64,000 bases of DNA, from positions 1 to 64,000 of the forward strand of contig NZ_PIZU01000017.1 in NCBI RefSeq assembly GCF_002838065.1, given 5' to 3'. Below, piece by piece: positions 31,136 to 39,625 of this stretch. Numbering within the stretch: position 1 is the stretch's first letter; each line of letters begins with the position of its first letter. The notes under the pieces are model-generated. The model ran no database searches and was not told where the DNA came from. It saw nothing but the letters and a program-made list of their open reading frames with translations. This DNA comes from Mycobacterium hubeiense. GTDB lineage: Bacteria > Actinomycetota > Actinomycetes > Mycobacteriales > Mycobacteriaceae. The position numbers and the translations under genes are program-made.

Positions 31136-31549
31136 ATGCCGATCAGCACCTCGTCTATCGCGCACGTGCGCCTCACCGTCACCGACATCGAGCGGTCGCG
31201 GCAGTTCTACGAGAGCGTCTTCGACTGGCCGGTGTTGCTCGAGCTTCCCAATAACGCCAGCGAGGCCACTCGTACCGCGCTGGATTTTCTGTTCGGTGGG
31301 GTGATCTACGACCTGGGCGGCGCGTTGATCGGGTTGCGCCCTGTTGCCTCCGGTCGCTTCGATGAGAACCGCGTCGGCCTAGATCATCTTGCCTTCCGCG
31401 TCGCGCGTAGAGCCGAATTGGACGACGCCGCACGGCATCTCGACGATTTGGGCATCGCCCACGAGCCGGTGAAGGACATCGGGCCGGCGTATATTCTGGA
31501 GTTTCGCGACCCGGACAACATCGCGCTGGAGCTCACTGCGCCGAAGTGA
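31136..31549 (+). CDS. glyoxalase/VOC-superfamily protein
   Basis: The 137-residue protein shows two beta-alpha-beta-beta-beta units of the vicinal oxygen chelate fold. A candidate metal-binding His is in IAHVRLTVTDIERSRQFYESVF at the start, and an Asp-His pair is in VGLDHLAFRV. The ending ILEFRDPDNIALEL is typical of this superfamily. Substrate unknown. There is no ribosome-binding site at 31136; an in-frame ATG at 31127 is equally possible. It is followed at once by a family A repeat. Confidence 0.85.
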   Translation: MPISTSSIAHVRLTVTDIERSRQFYESVFDWPVLLELPNNASEATRTALDFLFGGVIYDLGGALIGLRPVASGRFDENRVGLDHLAFRVARRAELDDAARHLDDLGIAHEPVKDIGPAYILEFRDPDNIALELTAPK

Positions 31550-31551
31550 GG

Positions 31552-31601
31552 GATTTCGGGCGCGCTGGGTCGCGGTGAGCGCGACTGCGCGCGCCGAAAT
31601 C
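31552..31601. repeat. interspersed palindromic repeat family A, copy 2
   Basis: This 50 bp copy has one extra G in the left arm. It starts 3 bp after the glyoxalase-fold stop codon and is the only copy not between convergent genes. It may end transcription before the two-component operon. Confidence 0.7.
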
Positions 31602-31608
31602 GCAGGGG

Positions 31609-31676
31609 GTGGGGGTTAACCCCCACACAGGTCTGGGGAAAACGTTGTGTCGCGGCGGCGCTGTGGTTCGTAGGTT
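31609..31676 (+). promoter_or_regulatory. 18 bp palindrome and candidate promoter of the two-component operon
   Basis: GTGGGGGTTAACCCCCAC (31609-31626) is a perfect palindrome. It lies upstream of a possible promoter with TTGTGT (31645-31650) and TAGGTT (31671-31676), 6 nt before the kinase ATG; a GGAG site is also present. The 20 bp spacer is long. The palindrome is a candidate binding site for the NarL-type regulator encoded downstream. Confidence 0.45.
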
Positions 31677-31682
31677 GGAGAC

Positions 31683-32984
31683 ATGGTCGCAGTCACCTCT
31701 ACACCCGCACCGGCACCCGTTGCCGTCGACGCCGACATCGCCGAACCTCGCCGAAACCTCGGCCTGGTGCCGACGGCGTCGATGATCACCGGCGCCGCGA
31801 TAGCGCTGGTGTGGTTCTGGATTCCGTTGTCCATCTTGATCATTGGCATCTCCTCGATCCCGTCGGTCATCGGGTTCGTGTTGGCCGTCGTGGTGTTCAT
31901 CTACCTGATGCGCGGCGTCGAATGGGTGGAACGCATGCGCAGCGAAGCGGTGTTCGGCCTCGGCATCCCGGTTCCGCCGCGCCGGCTCTCGCAGTACAGC
32001 GGCTTTCAGCGCTGGGCCCATCAGCTGTGGCTGGATATCAGCGGCGCGCGGTTCTGGAAGAGCGCCGCCCAGCACTACCTGCGGATGATCTACGACGTGC
32101 TGGCCGTCGGTATCGCGTTCGCGCTGCTGGTGTTCGCGTTTCTCGGGCCGGCCGCCGCAATCGCGGTGCGGCGCAGCGACGACGACGCCGGACTGGCGTT
32201 CGTTTCGCCGCCGTTGGCGTGGGTGCTGGCGATTCTGGCGGTGCTGGGAGCGCTCGCGATCCTCGTGTTCGCCCCCGCTCTGGACGCGGCGATCGACCGC
32301 TGGCTGCTCTCACCGTCGTCGACGGCGGCGCTGCAGTACCAGGTCAGCGCGTTGAGCGATGCCCGCGAGGGTGCGGTGTCGTCGGCGCAGACCGAGCGGC
32401 ACCGCATCGAGCGGGACCTGCACGACAGCGTGCAGCCGCGGCTGGTGTCCCTGGCGATGACCATCGGGCTGGCGCAGACCAAGCTCGACACCGACCTGCC
32501 GGCGGCCAGGACGCTGATCGCGGAGGCGCATGAGGATGCCAAGAGCGCACTGGTCGAGCTGCGCAATGTGGTGCGCGGCATCGCGCCGACGATCCTGTCC
32601 GACCGCGGGCTGGACGCCGCCCTGTCGGCGGTGGTGCAGCGCTCGGCCGTGCCGACCACGCTGAACATCCACTTGCCGCGGCGGCTGCCCGACGAAGTGG
32701 AATCGGTCGCCTACTTCGTCGTCGCCGAGGCGTTGACCAACGTCGCCAAACATGCTCAGGCGACGCAGGCCGTCGTCACCGTGCGGCTGGACGAATCGGC
32801 CAACCTGCTGAATGTCTCGGTGTTCGACGACGGGCGCGGCGGGGCCGTCATCGAGGCCGGCGAGACCGCGACGGGGCTGCGCGGGCTGGAGGAACGGGTG
32901 CGCGCCGCACGCGGCTCGTTCGGCGTGTCCAGTCCTCCGACGGGACCGACCATCGTGACCGCGGTGCTGCCATGCGCATCGTGA
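31683..32984 (+). CDS. sensor histidine kinase, NarL/DesK class
   Basis: The 433-residue kinase has two pairs of membrane helices (about residues 35-76 and 137-200) separated by a loop of about 60 residues that may face the cytoplasm or membrane, so it probably senses a membrane signal. The HisKA_3 phospho-acceptor is His247 in IERDLHDSVQPRL. The ATPase domain has EALTNVAKHAQAT (N box) and DDGRGG. Its stop overlaps the response regulator start by 13 nt. Confidence 0.93.
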   Translation: MVAVTSTPAPAPVAVDADIAEPRRNLGLVPTASMITGAAIALVWFWIPLSILIIGISSIPSVIGFVLAVVVFIYLMRGVEWVERMRSEAVFGLGIPVPPRRLSQYSGFQRWAHQLWLDISGARFWKSAAQHYLRMIYDVLAVGIAFALLVFAFLGPAAAIAVRRSDDDAGLAFVSPPLAWVLAILAVLGALAILVFAPALDAAIDRWLLSPSSTAALQYQVSALSDAREGAVSSAQTERHRIERDLHDSVQPRLVSLAMTIGLAQTKLDTDLPAARTLIAEAHEDAKSALVELRNVVRGIAPTILSDRGLDAALSAVVQRSAVPTTLNIHLPRRLPDEVESVAYFVVAEALTNVAKHAQATQAVVTVRLDESANLLNVSVFDDGRGGAVIEAGETATGLRGLEERVRAARGSFGVSSPPTGPTIVTAVLPCAS

Positions 32985-33616
32985 TCGCCGAGGACTCCGC
33001 GCTGCTGCGGGCCGGCATCGAGCGCATCCTGACCGATGCCGGGCACGACGTGGTCGCGGGCGTGCCGGATGCCACGAACCTGCTGCGGCTGGTCAACGAG
33101 CACCGGCCGGACTTGGCGATCGTCGACGTCCGGATGCCGCCCACGTTCACCGACGAGGGCATCCGCGCCGCCGCCCTGCTGCGCAGCCAGAATCCCGAAT
33201 CGCCGGTTCTGGTGCTCTCGCACTATGTCGAAGAGCGTTATGCCGCCGATCTGATCGCCTCGGACACAAAGGGATTCGGCTATCTGCTCAAGGACCGGGT
33301 GGCCGACGTCCCGGCGTTCCTGGACGCCGTCGAGGTGGTCGGCGGCGGCGGCACGGTGCTCGACCCGGAGGTGGTGTCGCAGATCTTGGTTCGCTCACAC
33401 CGTCGCAGCGCGTTGGATCAGCTCACGCCGCGCGAGCGTGAGGTGCTGCAGCTGATGGCCGAGGGCAAGACGAACTCGGCGATCGCGTCCGCGCTGCACA
33501 TCTCGGTCGGCTCAGCCGAAAAGCACATCGCGTCGATCTTCACCAAGTTGGACCTGGCTGCCGACGAGAGCGAGAACCGCCGCGTGCTGGCGGTGCTGCG
33601 CTTCCTCGAATCCTGA
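32972..33616 (+). CDS. NarL/LuxR-family response regulator
   Basis: The 214-residue regulator has a receiver domain with phospho-acceptor Asp52 in LAIVDVRMPP and the conserved Lys in FGYLLKDRV. A C-terminal LuxR-type helix-turn-helix (LTPREREVLQLMAEGKTNSAIA) spans about residues 150-205. It overlaps the kinase gene and is followed 20 nt later by a DUF4097 gene, which is probably in the same operon. Confidence 0.94.
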   Translation: MRIVIAEDSALLRAGIERILTDAGHDVVAGVPDATNLLRLVNEHRPDLAIVDVRMPPTFTDEGIRAAALLRSQNPESPVLVLSHYVEERYAADLIASDTKGFGYLLKDRVADVPAFLDAVEVVGGGGTVLDPEVVSQILVRSHRRSALDQLTPREREVLQLMAEGKTNSAIASALHISVGSAEKHIASIFTKLDLAADESENRRVLAVLRFLES

Positions 33617-33636
33617 ACTACTGAAAGGGCTTTTCG

Positions 33637-34521
33637 ATGACGACCATTGCACCCCCTCTTCCGCCCGCGCCGGCCGGTCCGCCGCCGCCATTGTCACCCG
33701 GTGGGCGCACCGCGGTGCGCGTCGTGCTGACTGTCGCCGCGACCGTGTTGGTGGTCGGCTGCGTCGCGGCATTGGGTGTGGTGGCGTGGGGGTTGAGCAC
33801 CTTCCGCGTCATCACCGACTCCCAGCCGCTGCCGGCTGCGATGCGATCGCTGGTGGTCGACACCGGTTCGGTGCCGGTGGCCGTGCGCATCACCACTGAC
33901 CGGCAAGCCCGCGAACCGCGTGCCGATCTGCGGATGGTGAACTCGACGCGGGCCGGCGCAAAACCGTTGGCGGTCACCACGGATGGGGCCGACGCCCGGG
34001 TGACGATCAACGGCGAGTCGTCGCCGTTTCTGCAGTGGAGCCGCGGCGGTGAGATCACCGTTGTCCTGCCGCCCGACCTGGCCCGCAGGCTGACGGTCAC
34101 CACCGAGCAGGACAACGGCGTGGTGCTCGCGCAGGCCGATCTCGACGCGCTCATCGCCCGCACCGACAATGGCGCGATCGTGCTCAGCGGGTCGGCCCGG
34201 CGGATCGAGGTCTACACCGACAACGGCGAGGTGGTCACCCGCGAGCCGATCTCGGTGAGAGAGTCGTTCACTGCGACCACCTCCAACGGGAACGTCAACG
34301 TCGACTTCGCCGACGCGGCCCCACGCACGGTCGACGCGACCAGTGACAACGGTGATGTCGTCGTCGCACTGCCCGCGCGTGGCCCGTACGTGGTGAATGC
34401 GAGCACCGACAACGGCGACACATCGGTGCGGGTGCCACGCGCAAGCGACCCCGAGACCGCCGCCGCAGTCGTCACCGTGCGCTCGGACAACGGCGACGTG
34501 GTGGTCGAGACGCTGCGGTGA
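33637..34521 (+). CDS. DUF4097-type membrane-anchored beta-helix protein
   Basis: The 294-residue protein has a Pro-rich N-terminus, one membrane helix (VVLTVAATVLVVGCVAALGVVAWGL, about residues 28-52) and a long extracytoplasmic part. That part repeats short strands of the type TDNGAIVLSG, TDNGEVVTRE, SDNGDVVVAL and SDNGDVVVET, the pattern of DUF4097 (toastrack) domains. Such proteins often accompany two-component systems that watch the cell envelope. A ribosome-binding site, GAAAGGGC, precedes the ATG. Confidence 0.8.
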   Translation: MTTIAPPLPPAPAGPPPPLSPGGRTAVRVVLTVAATVLVVGCVAALGVVAWGLSTFRVITDSQPLPAAMRSLVVDTGSVPVAVRITTDRQAREPRADLRMVNSTRAGAKPLAVTTDGADARVTINGESSPFLQWSRGGEITVVLPPDLARRLTVTTEQDNGVVLAQADLDALIARTDNGAIVLSGSARRIEVYTDNGEVVTREPISVRESFTATTSNGNVNVDFADAAPRTVDATSDNGDVVVALPARGPYVVNASTDNGDTSVRVPRASDPETAAAVVTVRSDNGDVVVETLR

Positions 34522-34538
34522 CGGCGTTGAGATTGCGC

Positions 34539-35546
34539 TCAACGAACTAGCTCGTCGATGATCTCGGCCACCGGCACGGACTTGCAGTTTCGGAACCCGG
34601 TGCCAGCCCACACGTTGGTGCCGTGCGGGTCGCCGGCCTGCACTGCGGCCTTGCGCACCGGGCTGGTGAGGTAATGGATTTCGGGGTAGCCGAACGGCGC
34701 CTGCGCTTCGTGTTCATTGATGAAGCGGTTGCGTAGCCCGCGAGCGTAACGGCCGGAGAATGCTTTCGTGACAACGGTTTCAGTGAACTGCGGATCCTGC
34801 AGGGCAGCGCGATGGACGGGGCTGCTGCCCGCTTCGTCGGCAAGCAAGAACGCGGTACCGAGTTGTGCGGCGACGGCCCCGGCCCGCAGCACGCGTTGGA
34901 CGTCCTCGCCCGTCGCCAAGCCACCGGCGGCCATGACAGGCAGGTCGACGGCAGCGACGAGTTCGCCGAGCGGCTGCGTGGCCGGCTGTGCCGTTGGGTC
35001 GAAGGTGCCGCGATGCCCACCCGCCGCGGGGCCTTGCGCGACAACCGCGTCGACGCCGCAATCGACCGCCAACCGCGCCTCGGCCACCGTCGTCACAGTG
35101 CTGACCACCGTGATGCCCGCGTCCCGCAGACGCCGACATTCAGCAGCGGACGGCAGGCCGAACGTGAACGAAACCACGTCCGGCCGCAGATCGAGCACGA
35201 CCTCCAGCTTGGCGCCCCACTGGTCGTCGTCGAAGCGGGGCTCGCCGAGGCTTGTTCCGTAGCGCTCGGCCTCGACGGCCAGCGCCACGGCATACGCCTC
35301 GATCTCGGCGGGGATGGCCGCACTGGGCTGCGGCACAAAGAGATTGGCGCCCATTGGCCCGGACGACGCCTGCTGCGCCGCGGCCAGGCGTTCGGCGAAC
35401 ACGTCGGCGGTCAGATATCCCGCGGCGACGAACCCGAGCCCACCGGCATTGGCGCCCGCCGCCGCCAGTTCCGGGGTGCTTGGGCCGCCGGCCATCGGAG
35501 CGACGATCACCGGGACCGCCAGCTCGCGAAAGTCGAACCGGCTCAT
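34539..35546 (-). CDS. nitronate monooxygenase-family FMN enzyme
   Basis: The 335-residue TIM-barrel flavoprotein resembles nitronate monooxygenases, which oxidise nitroalkane anions such as propionate 3-nitronate. The N-terminal VIVAPMAGGPSTPELAAA, the catalytic-His segment AQGPAAGGHRG and the FMN-phosphate segment MAAGGLATGEDVQRVL are clear. ATG at 35546 was chosen because it begins the domain and overlaps the acetyltransferase stop by 4 nt. The substrate is not certain. Confidence 0.9.
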   Translation of the reverse strand: MSRFDFRELAVPVIVAPMAGGPSTPELAAAGANAGGLGFVAAGYLTADVFAERLAAAQQASSGPMGANLFVPQPSAAIPAEIEAYAVALAVEAERYGTSLGEPRFDDDQWGAKLEVVLDLRPDVVSFTFGLPSAAECRRLRDAGITVVSTVTTVAEARLAVDCGVDAVVAQGPAAGGHRGTFDPTAQPATQPLGELVAAVDLPVMAAGGLATGEDVQRVLRAGAVAAQLGTAFLLADEAGSSPVHRAALQDPQFTETVVTKAFSGRYARGLRNRFINEHEAQAPFGYPEIHYLTSPVRKAAVQAGDPHGTNVWAGTGFRNCKSVPVAEIIDELVR

Positions 35547-36070
35547 CGAATCGCCTTCGCGAACATCATGACGTCCTGCGGCTCGGTGCTGATGTTCGGA
35601 AACATCCCGTAGCGCACGAGTCGCCCCTCGAACGCGAGGCCGCAGCGTTCCAGGAGTCGCGCCGATGCGGTGTTGTCGACGTGGCAGACCGCCCACGCGC
35701 GGTAGACGCGTGGATCGCTGTGGGCCTCGTCGAGAAGCAGCATCACCGCCTCGGACATGACCTTCTGGCCCCACCATTGCCGGCTCAGGCAATAGCCGAG
35801 TTCGACGGCGTGTGGTTGCGGCTGACGCCATCCGCACAAGCCGACCGGGCCGCCGTCGCGCAGCTCGATGAGCCAGGTTCGCTCGACACCGACGTTGAAC
35901 AACTCGTTGATGACGCGGCGGGTCTCATCGACATTGGGGTGCGGCGTCCACGACAGATAGCGAGTCACCTCGGGGTCGGAGGCGATCCGCTCGAAGAGCG
36001 CGTCGGCGTCGTCGAGTCGCGGTGCGCGCAGCGTCAGCCGCGGGCCGATCAGCACGTCGTCGTCAATCAT
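35543..36070 (-). CDS. GNAT-family N-acetyltransferase (RimJ/RimL-like)
   Basis: The 175-residue protein has the GNAT fold. The N-terminal LRAPRLDDADALFERIASDPEV segment and the central YCLSRQWWGQKVMSEAVML, around the acetyl-CoA loop, are visible, and the C-terminal HVDNTASARLLERCGLAFEG is typical of RimJ/RimL-like members. These often acetylate protein N-termini or small amines; the substrate here is unknown. It is coupled to the nitronate monooxygenase gene by an ATGA overlap. Confidence 0.88.
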   Translation of the reverse strand: MIDDDVLIGPRLTLRAPRLDDADALFERIASDPEVTRYLSWTPHPNVDETRRVINELFNVGVERTWLIELRDGGPVGLCGWRQPQPHAVELGYCLSRQWWGQKVMSEAVMLLLDEAHSDPRVYRAWAVCHVDNTASARLLERCGLAFEGRLVRYGMFPNISTEPQDVMMFAKAIR

Positions 36071-36090
36071 GGCTTCATACTGGAGTCGCT

Positions 36091-36480
36091 ATGGCTATCA
36101 CCTTCAATCACACCATTGTTGCCGCCAAAGACCGCGAAGAGTCAGCGAAGTTCTTCACCGAGCTGTTCGGCCTGCCCGACGCCAAGGAATTCGGCCCATT
36201 TCTGGCGGTCGAGCTCAATCACGGGGTCAGCCTCGACTTTGCACAGGCGCCTGACGACGCCGACATCCCCCCGCAGCACTACGCGTTTCTGGTGTCCGAG
36301 GAGGAGTTCGACGCCATCTACGGGCGGATCTGCGAGCGCGGCATGCAGCACTGGGCCGACCCGCGCGGTGCTCGGCCGGGCGAGATCAACCACAACGACG
36401 GCGGCCGCGGCGTGTACTTCCAGGACCCGTCGGGCCACTACCTGGAGATCATCACCCGGCCATACGGTTCGGGCGGCTGA
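36091..36480 (+). CDS. glyoxalase/VOC-superfamily protein
   Basis: The 129-residue protein is a second vicinal oxygen chelate protein. It begins TFNHTIVAAKDREESAKFF, with His and paired strands at the expected places, and ends GRGVYFQDPSGHYLEIITRP, where the Glu of LEI is the usual second metal ligand. A GGAG site lies 5 nt before ATG 36091. It is divergent from the acetyltransferase gene and abuts the Rrf2 gene tail to tail. Confidence 0.88.
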   Translation: MAITFNHTIVAAKDREESAKFFTELFGLPDAKEFGPFLAVELNHGVSLDFAQAPDDADIPPQHYAFLVSEEEFDAIYGRICERGMQHWADPRGARPGEINHNDGGRGVYFQDPSGHYLEIITRPYGSGG

Positions 36481-36963
36481 TCACCCGTCGCCGGAGTGGT
36501 GTCCGCGCCGCTCTTCCTGCTCGATGTAGGCACCCGCGAGTTTGACGACGTGCTCGGGCAGGGAGCCAGCCGCCACGTCGGCGAGGCTCGTCTCTTCCAG
36601 CACCGACCGCATGCTGGCCCGCAGGGCGCGCCACACATCGGTCAGCGCGGCTGTCGGCCCGGAGTAGGGCAGATCGCCGAGGCCGATGTCGCGGACACTG
36701 GCCAACGGGCCGTCGATACAGCGCAGCACGTCGGCGATGCTGATTTCCGCGGGTGGACGGGCGAGTTCGTATCCGCCCTCGCGGCCGCGGTGACTGCGCA
36801 CCAGTCGATCGGTGCGCAGATCGGAGAGGATGTCGACGAGGAACTGCGGCGGGATGCCTTGCGCCTTCGCGAGGTCATCGGTTTTGACCAGGACACCGTC
36901 ATCGACCGTGGCAAGCTGGACCATGGCGCGGACGGCGTACTCCGCCTTGGCCGACATCCGCAT
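36481..36963 (-). CDS. Rrf2-family transcriptional regulator
   Basis: The 160-residue winged-helix regulator starts [18 protein letters not shown], the standard Rrf2 beginning, with the recognition helix around [19 protein letters not shown] and the wing at [11 protein letters not shown]. It has one cysteine (Cys82), so it lacks the three-Cys Fe-S site of IscR or NsrR. That makes it more like CymR, the Rrf2 regulator of sulfur genes in Bacillus. It corresponds to Rv1287 and sits next to cysD-cysNC-cysQ, so regulation of sulfate assimilation is plausible but inferred. Confidence 0.88.
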   Translation of the reverse strand: MRMSAKAEYAVRAMVQLATVDDGVLVKTDDLAKAQGIPPQFLVDILSDLRTDRLVRSHRGREGGYELARPPAEISIADVLRCIDGPLASVRDIGLGDLPYSGPTAALTDVWRALRASMRSVLEETSLADVAAGSLPEHVVKLAGAYIEQEERRGHHSGDG

Positions 36964-36970
36964 TCTGACC

Positions 36971-36976
36971 AGGTTA
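36971..36976 (-). promoter_or_regulatory. -10 box of the Rrf2 gene
   Basis: TAACCT on the minus strand lies exactly 7 nt before ATG 36963, the leaderless spacing. The -35 region falls inside the right flank of the family C inverted repeat, so that hairpin or a protein bound there could affect the promoter. Confidence 0.5.
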
Positions 36977-36989
36977 GTCGGGATGCTGC

Positions 36990-37047
36990 CGAGATCGACG
37001 AAATGGCTGCTGGGAGCGCCTGTCGAGCGACCATTTCGTCGATCTCG
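36990..37047. repeat. interspersed repeat family C, perfect 17 bp inverted repeat
   Basis: CGAGATCGACGAAATGG (36990-37006) and its exact complement (37031-37047) flank a 24 nt loop. It begins 9 nt after the cysQ stop and about 27 bp upstream of the Rrf2 start. It could terminate the cys operon, act as an operator, or be a mobile palindrome; a degenerate copy lies at 27187-27240. Confidence 0.75.
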
Positions 37048-37055
37048 CGCAAGGT

Positions 37056-37784
37056 TTAGCTCGTGATGGCGAGCACCGCGTCCGCCAGTTCGGGACGGCA
37101 CACGACCAGGTCGGGCAGTAGCGGGTCGGGGCGGTTGTAGGTCAGCGGCGAGCCGTCGATGCGCGAGGTGTGCAGTCCGGCGGCGCGGGCCACCGCGACG
37201 GGTGCCGCGGAATCCCATTCGTACTGTCCGCCGGCGTGCACGTACACGTCGGACAAGCCCTGCACGACGGAGGCGACTTTCGCTCCGGCCGAACCCATTT
37301 CGACCAGCATGCCATCCAACGCGTCGCGCACGTCCAGCGCGATGGCCGGCGGGCGGGTCCGCGACACCACGATCCGCGGCTTATCGGGCGCGGCCGGCGG
37401 CGGCTGGACCGACGGCGTGCCGAGCGTAATGCCCTGCGCCGGAAGGGCAACTGCACCCGCCACCAGTTCACCGGACTGCCACAGCGCAACGTGCACGGCC
37501 CAGTCGTCGCGGCCGAGCTCCGAGAATTCCCGCGTGCCGTCGAGCGGGTCGACGATCCACACCCGCGCCGCGGTGAGCCGCGCCGGGTTGTCGGCACCTT
37601 CTTCGGACAACACCACGTCGTCGGGGCGTTCGGCCGCCAAAGCCTCCATCAGAAAGTCGTGGGATCGCTTGTCCCCCGCGGCTTTCCGCTCCGCCTCGCC
37701 GGCATCGGCCAACTCTGCGCGGACCTCCAGCAGCAGCTCGCCGGCCTGCGTCGCGAGCCGCGCCGCCAGGTCGTGATCGGTCAC
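37056..37784 (-). CDS. cysQ: 3'-phosphoadenosine 5'-phosphate (PAP/PAPS) phosphatase CysQ
   Basis: The 242-residue protein belongs to the lithium-sensitive, magnesium-dependent phosphatase family. Metal-binding motifs are EEGAD (about residues 61-65), [12 protein letters not shown] (76-87) and the C-terminal [16 protein letters not shown]. CysQ removes the 3' phosphate of PAP or PAPS and so balances the sulfate-activation pathway. The GTG start at 37784 overlaps the cysNC stop. In M. tuberculosis cysQ lies elsewhere (Rv2131c), so placement in the cys operon is notable. Confidence 0.92.
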   Translation of the reverse strand: MTDHDLAARLATQAGELLLEVRAELADAGEAERKAAGDKRSHDFLMEALAAERPDDVVLSEEGADNPARLTAARVWIVDPLDGTREFSELGRDDWAVHVALWQSGELVAGAVALPAQGITLGTPSVQPPPAAPDKPRIVVSRTRPPAIALDVRDALDGMLVEMGSAGAKVASVVQGLSDVYVHAGGQYEWDSAAPVAVARAAGLHTSRIDGSPLTYNRPDPLLPDLVVCRPELADAVLAITS

Positions 37785-39625
37785 TGCCGGCTTTCCAGCA
37801 GCTCGATCACCATGTCGGCGAGTTCTTCGGTCGACCGGTCCGGCGTCAACCGCAGGTCGGGATTCTTCGGCCGCTGGTAGGGGCTGTCGATCCCGGTGAA
37901 GTGGGTGATCTCGCCGGCTCGCGCCTTGGCGTACAGGCCTTTCGGGTCGCGACGCTCGCAGTCCTCCAGCGGGGTGTCGCAGAACACCTCGAAGAATTCG
38001 AGACCCGCCTCGGTGGTCACCTGCCGCGCCAGCGCGCGGTGCTCCTCCAGCGGGCTGATCGCGGGAACCAGCACCACCTGGCCGGAGTCGGCGAGAATGG
38101 CCGCGACGTGGGCCAGCCGACGCTGGTTCTCGGCGCGATCGGCCATCGAGAACCCGAGGTCGGCGTTGAGGCCGTGCCGCAGGTTGTCGCCATCGAGAAC
38201 ATAAGCGGGAACACCCTTTTCGAGTAGCTTCTGCTCGACGCGCATCGCCACCGACGACTTGCCCGATCCGGACAGCCCGGTGAACCACACGGTGCGGCCC
38301 TTAGACAGCCGGTCCTCGGCCTTGCACAGCGATTCGTGGCGCACCGTATTGGGGCTCGACGTACGTGCGGTCACGTACGGCAGGATCATGCCGGCCGCGA
38401 CGGTGCCGTTGGTATGCGGATCAATCAGGATGAACGAGCCGGTGGCCGAGTTGCGGCTGTACTCGTCGAGCAGCAGCGGCACCTGCGCACGCAGCGAGAT
38501 CCGGCCCAGCTCATTGAGTTTGAGTGCGGTGGCCGACTTGTCGCGGTGAAGCGTGTTGACGTCGAGCCGATAATCCAGCGCGGTCACCCTGACGCGGGTG
38601 GTGCGGGTGGTGTGCTTGATGACGTAATCGCGGCCCGGCTCCAGCGAGGACTCATCGGCCATCCAGCACACCGTCGCGTCGAATTCCTTTGTCACCCTCG
38701 GCTGATTGTTCGGCCGGGCGATCATGTCGCCGCGCGAAATGTCGATGTCGTCGGCGAGGCTGACAGAAACCGCCATCGGCGGGAAGGCTTCCTGCACCGG
38801 CCCACTCGGACCCTCGATCGCCGTGATGCGGCTGGTCTTTCCGGTGGGCAGGACGACGATCTCATCGCCGGGACGCATGACACCACTCGCCACCGTGCCG
38901 GCGTAGCTGCGGTGGTCGTGATGATCGAGGCTCTGCGGGCGAATCACATACTGGACGGGAAAACGAACGTCGACGAGGTTGCGGTCGCCCGCGATGTACA
39001 CCTCTTCCAGATGCGACAGCAGCGAGGGCCCGTCGTACCATGGCGTGTTCTCCGACTTGGTCACCACGTTGTCGCCGAGCAGCGCCGACATCGGAATCGT
39101 GGTCACGTCATGGACATCCAGCCGGGCGGCGAACTCGTGAAAATCGTCGCGGATCTTCTCGAATTGCTCACGATCCCAGCCGATGAGGTCCATCTTGTTG
39201 ACGGCCAGCACGATGTGGCGGATGCCCAGCAGTGAGGCAAGGAACGCGTGGCGGCGCGACTGCTCGAGCAGCCCGTGACGGGCGTCGACCAACACGATCA
39301 CCAGCTGCGACGTCGACGCACCGGTGACCATGTTGCGGGTGTACTGAATATGGCCCGGCGTATCGGCGATGATGAATTTCCGTTTGGGCGTGGCGAAGTA
39401 GCGGTAGGCGACGTCGATAGTGATGCCCTGCTCGCGCTCGGCGCGCAGGCCGTCGGTGACCAAAGCCAGGTCGGTGTAGTCATGCCCGCGCTCCTTGGAG
39501 GTCCGCTCGACGGCGGCGAGCTGGTCCTCCATGACGGCCTTGGAGTCATAGAGCAGACGACCGATGAGCGTGGACTTGCCGTCGTCGACGGATCCGGCCG
39601 TTGCCAGCCGCAGCAGCGTCGTCAT
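37781..39625 (-). CDS. cysNC: bifunctional sulfate adenylyltransferase subunit 1 / APS kinase CysNC
   Basis: The 614-residue fusion has an N-terminal EF-Tu-like GTPase (P-loop GSVDDGKS at 11-18, DTPGH at 88-92, NKMD at 143-146) that drives APS formation with CysD. From about residue 445 there is an APS kinase with P-loop GLSGSGKS at 450-457, which makes PAPS. The fusion is usual in mycobacteria. It starts 1 nt within the cysD stop and is followed by cysQ with a 4 nt overlap. Confidence 0.97.
   Translation of the reverse strand: MTTLLRLATAGSVDDGKSTLIGRLLYDSKAVMEDQLAAVERTSKERGHDYTDLALVTDGLRAEREQGITIDVAYRYFATPKRKFIIADTPGHIQYTRNMVTGASTSQLVIVLVDARHGLLEQSRRHAFLASLLGIRHIVLAVNKMDLIGWDREQFEKIRDDFHEFAARLDVHDVTTIPMSALLGDNVVTKSENTPWYDGPSLLSHLEEVYIAGDRNLVDVRFPVQYVIRPQSLDHHDHRSYAGTVASGVMRPGDEIVVLPTGKTSRITAIEGPSGPVQEAFPPMAVSVSLADDIDISRGDMIARPNNQPRVTKEFDATVCWMADESSLEPGRDYVIKHTTRTTRVRVTALDYRLDVNTLHRDKSATALKLNELGRISLRAQVPLLLDEYSRNSATGSFILIDPHTNGTVAAGMILPYVTARTSSPNTVRHESLCKAEDRLSKGRTVWFTGLSGSGKSSVAMRVEQKLLEKGVPAYVLDGDNLRHGLNADLGFSMADRAENQRRLAHVAAILADSGQVVLVPAISPLEEHRALARQVTTEAGLEFFEVFCDTPLEDCERRDPKGLYAKARAGEITHFTGIDSPYQRPKNPDLRLTPDRSTEELADMVIELLESRQ

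Noticed and set aside
37785..38288. N-terminal extension of CysQ into cysNC
   Set aside because: The frame is open by composition. The CysQ family start fits GTG 37784 with its GTGA overlap.
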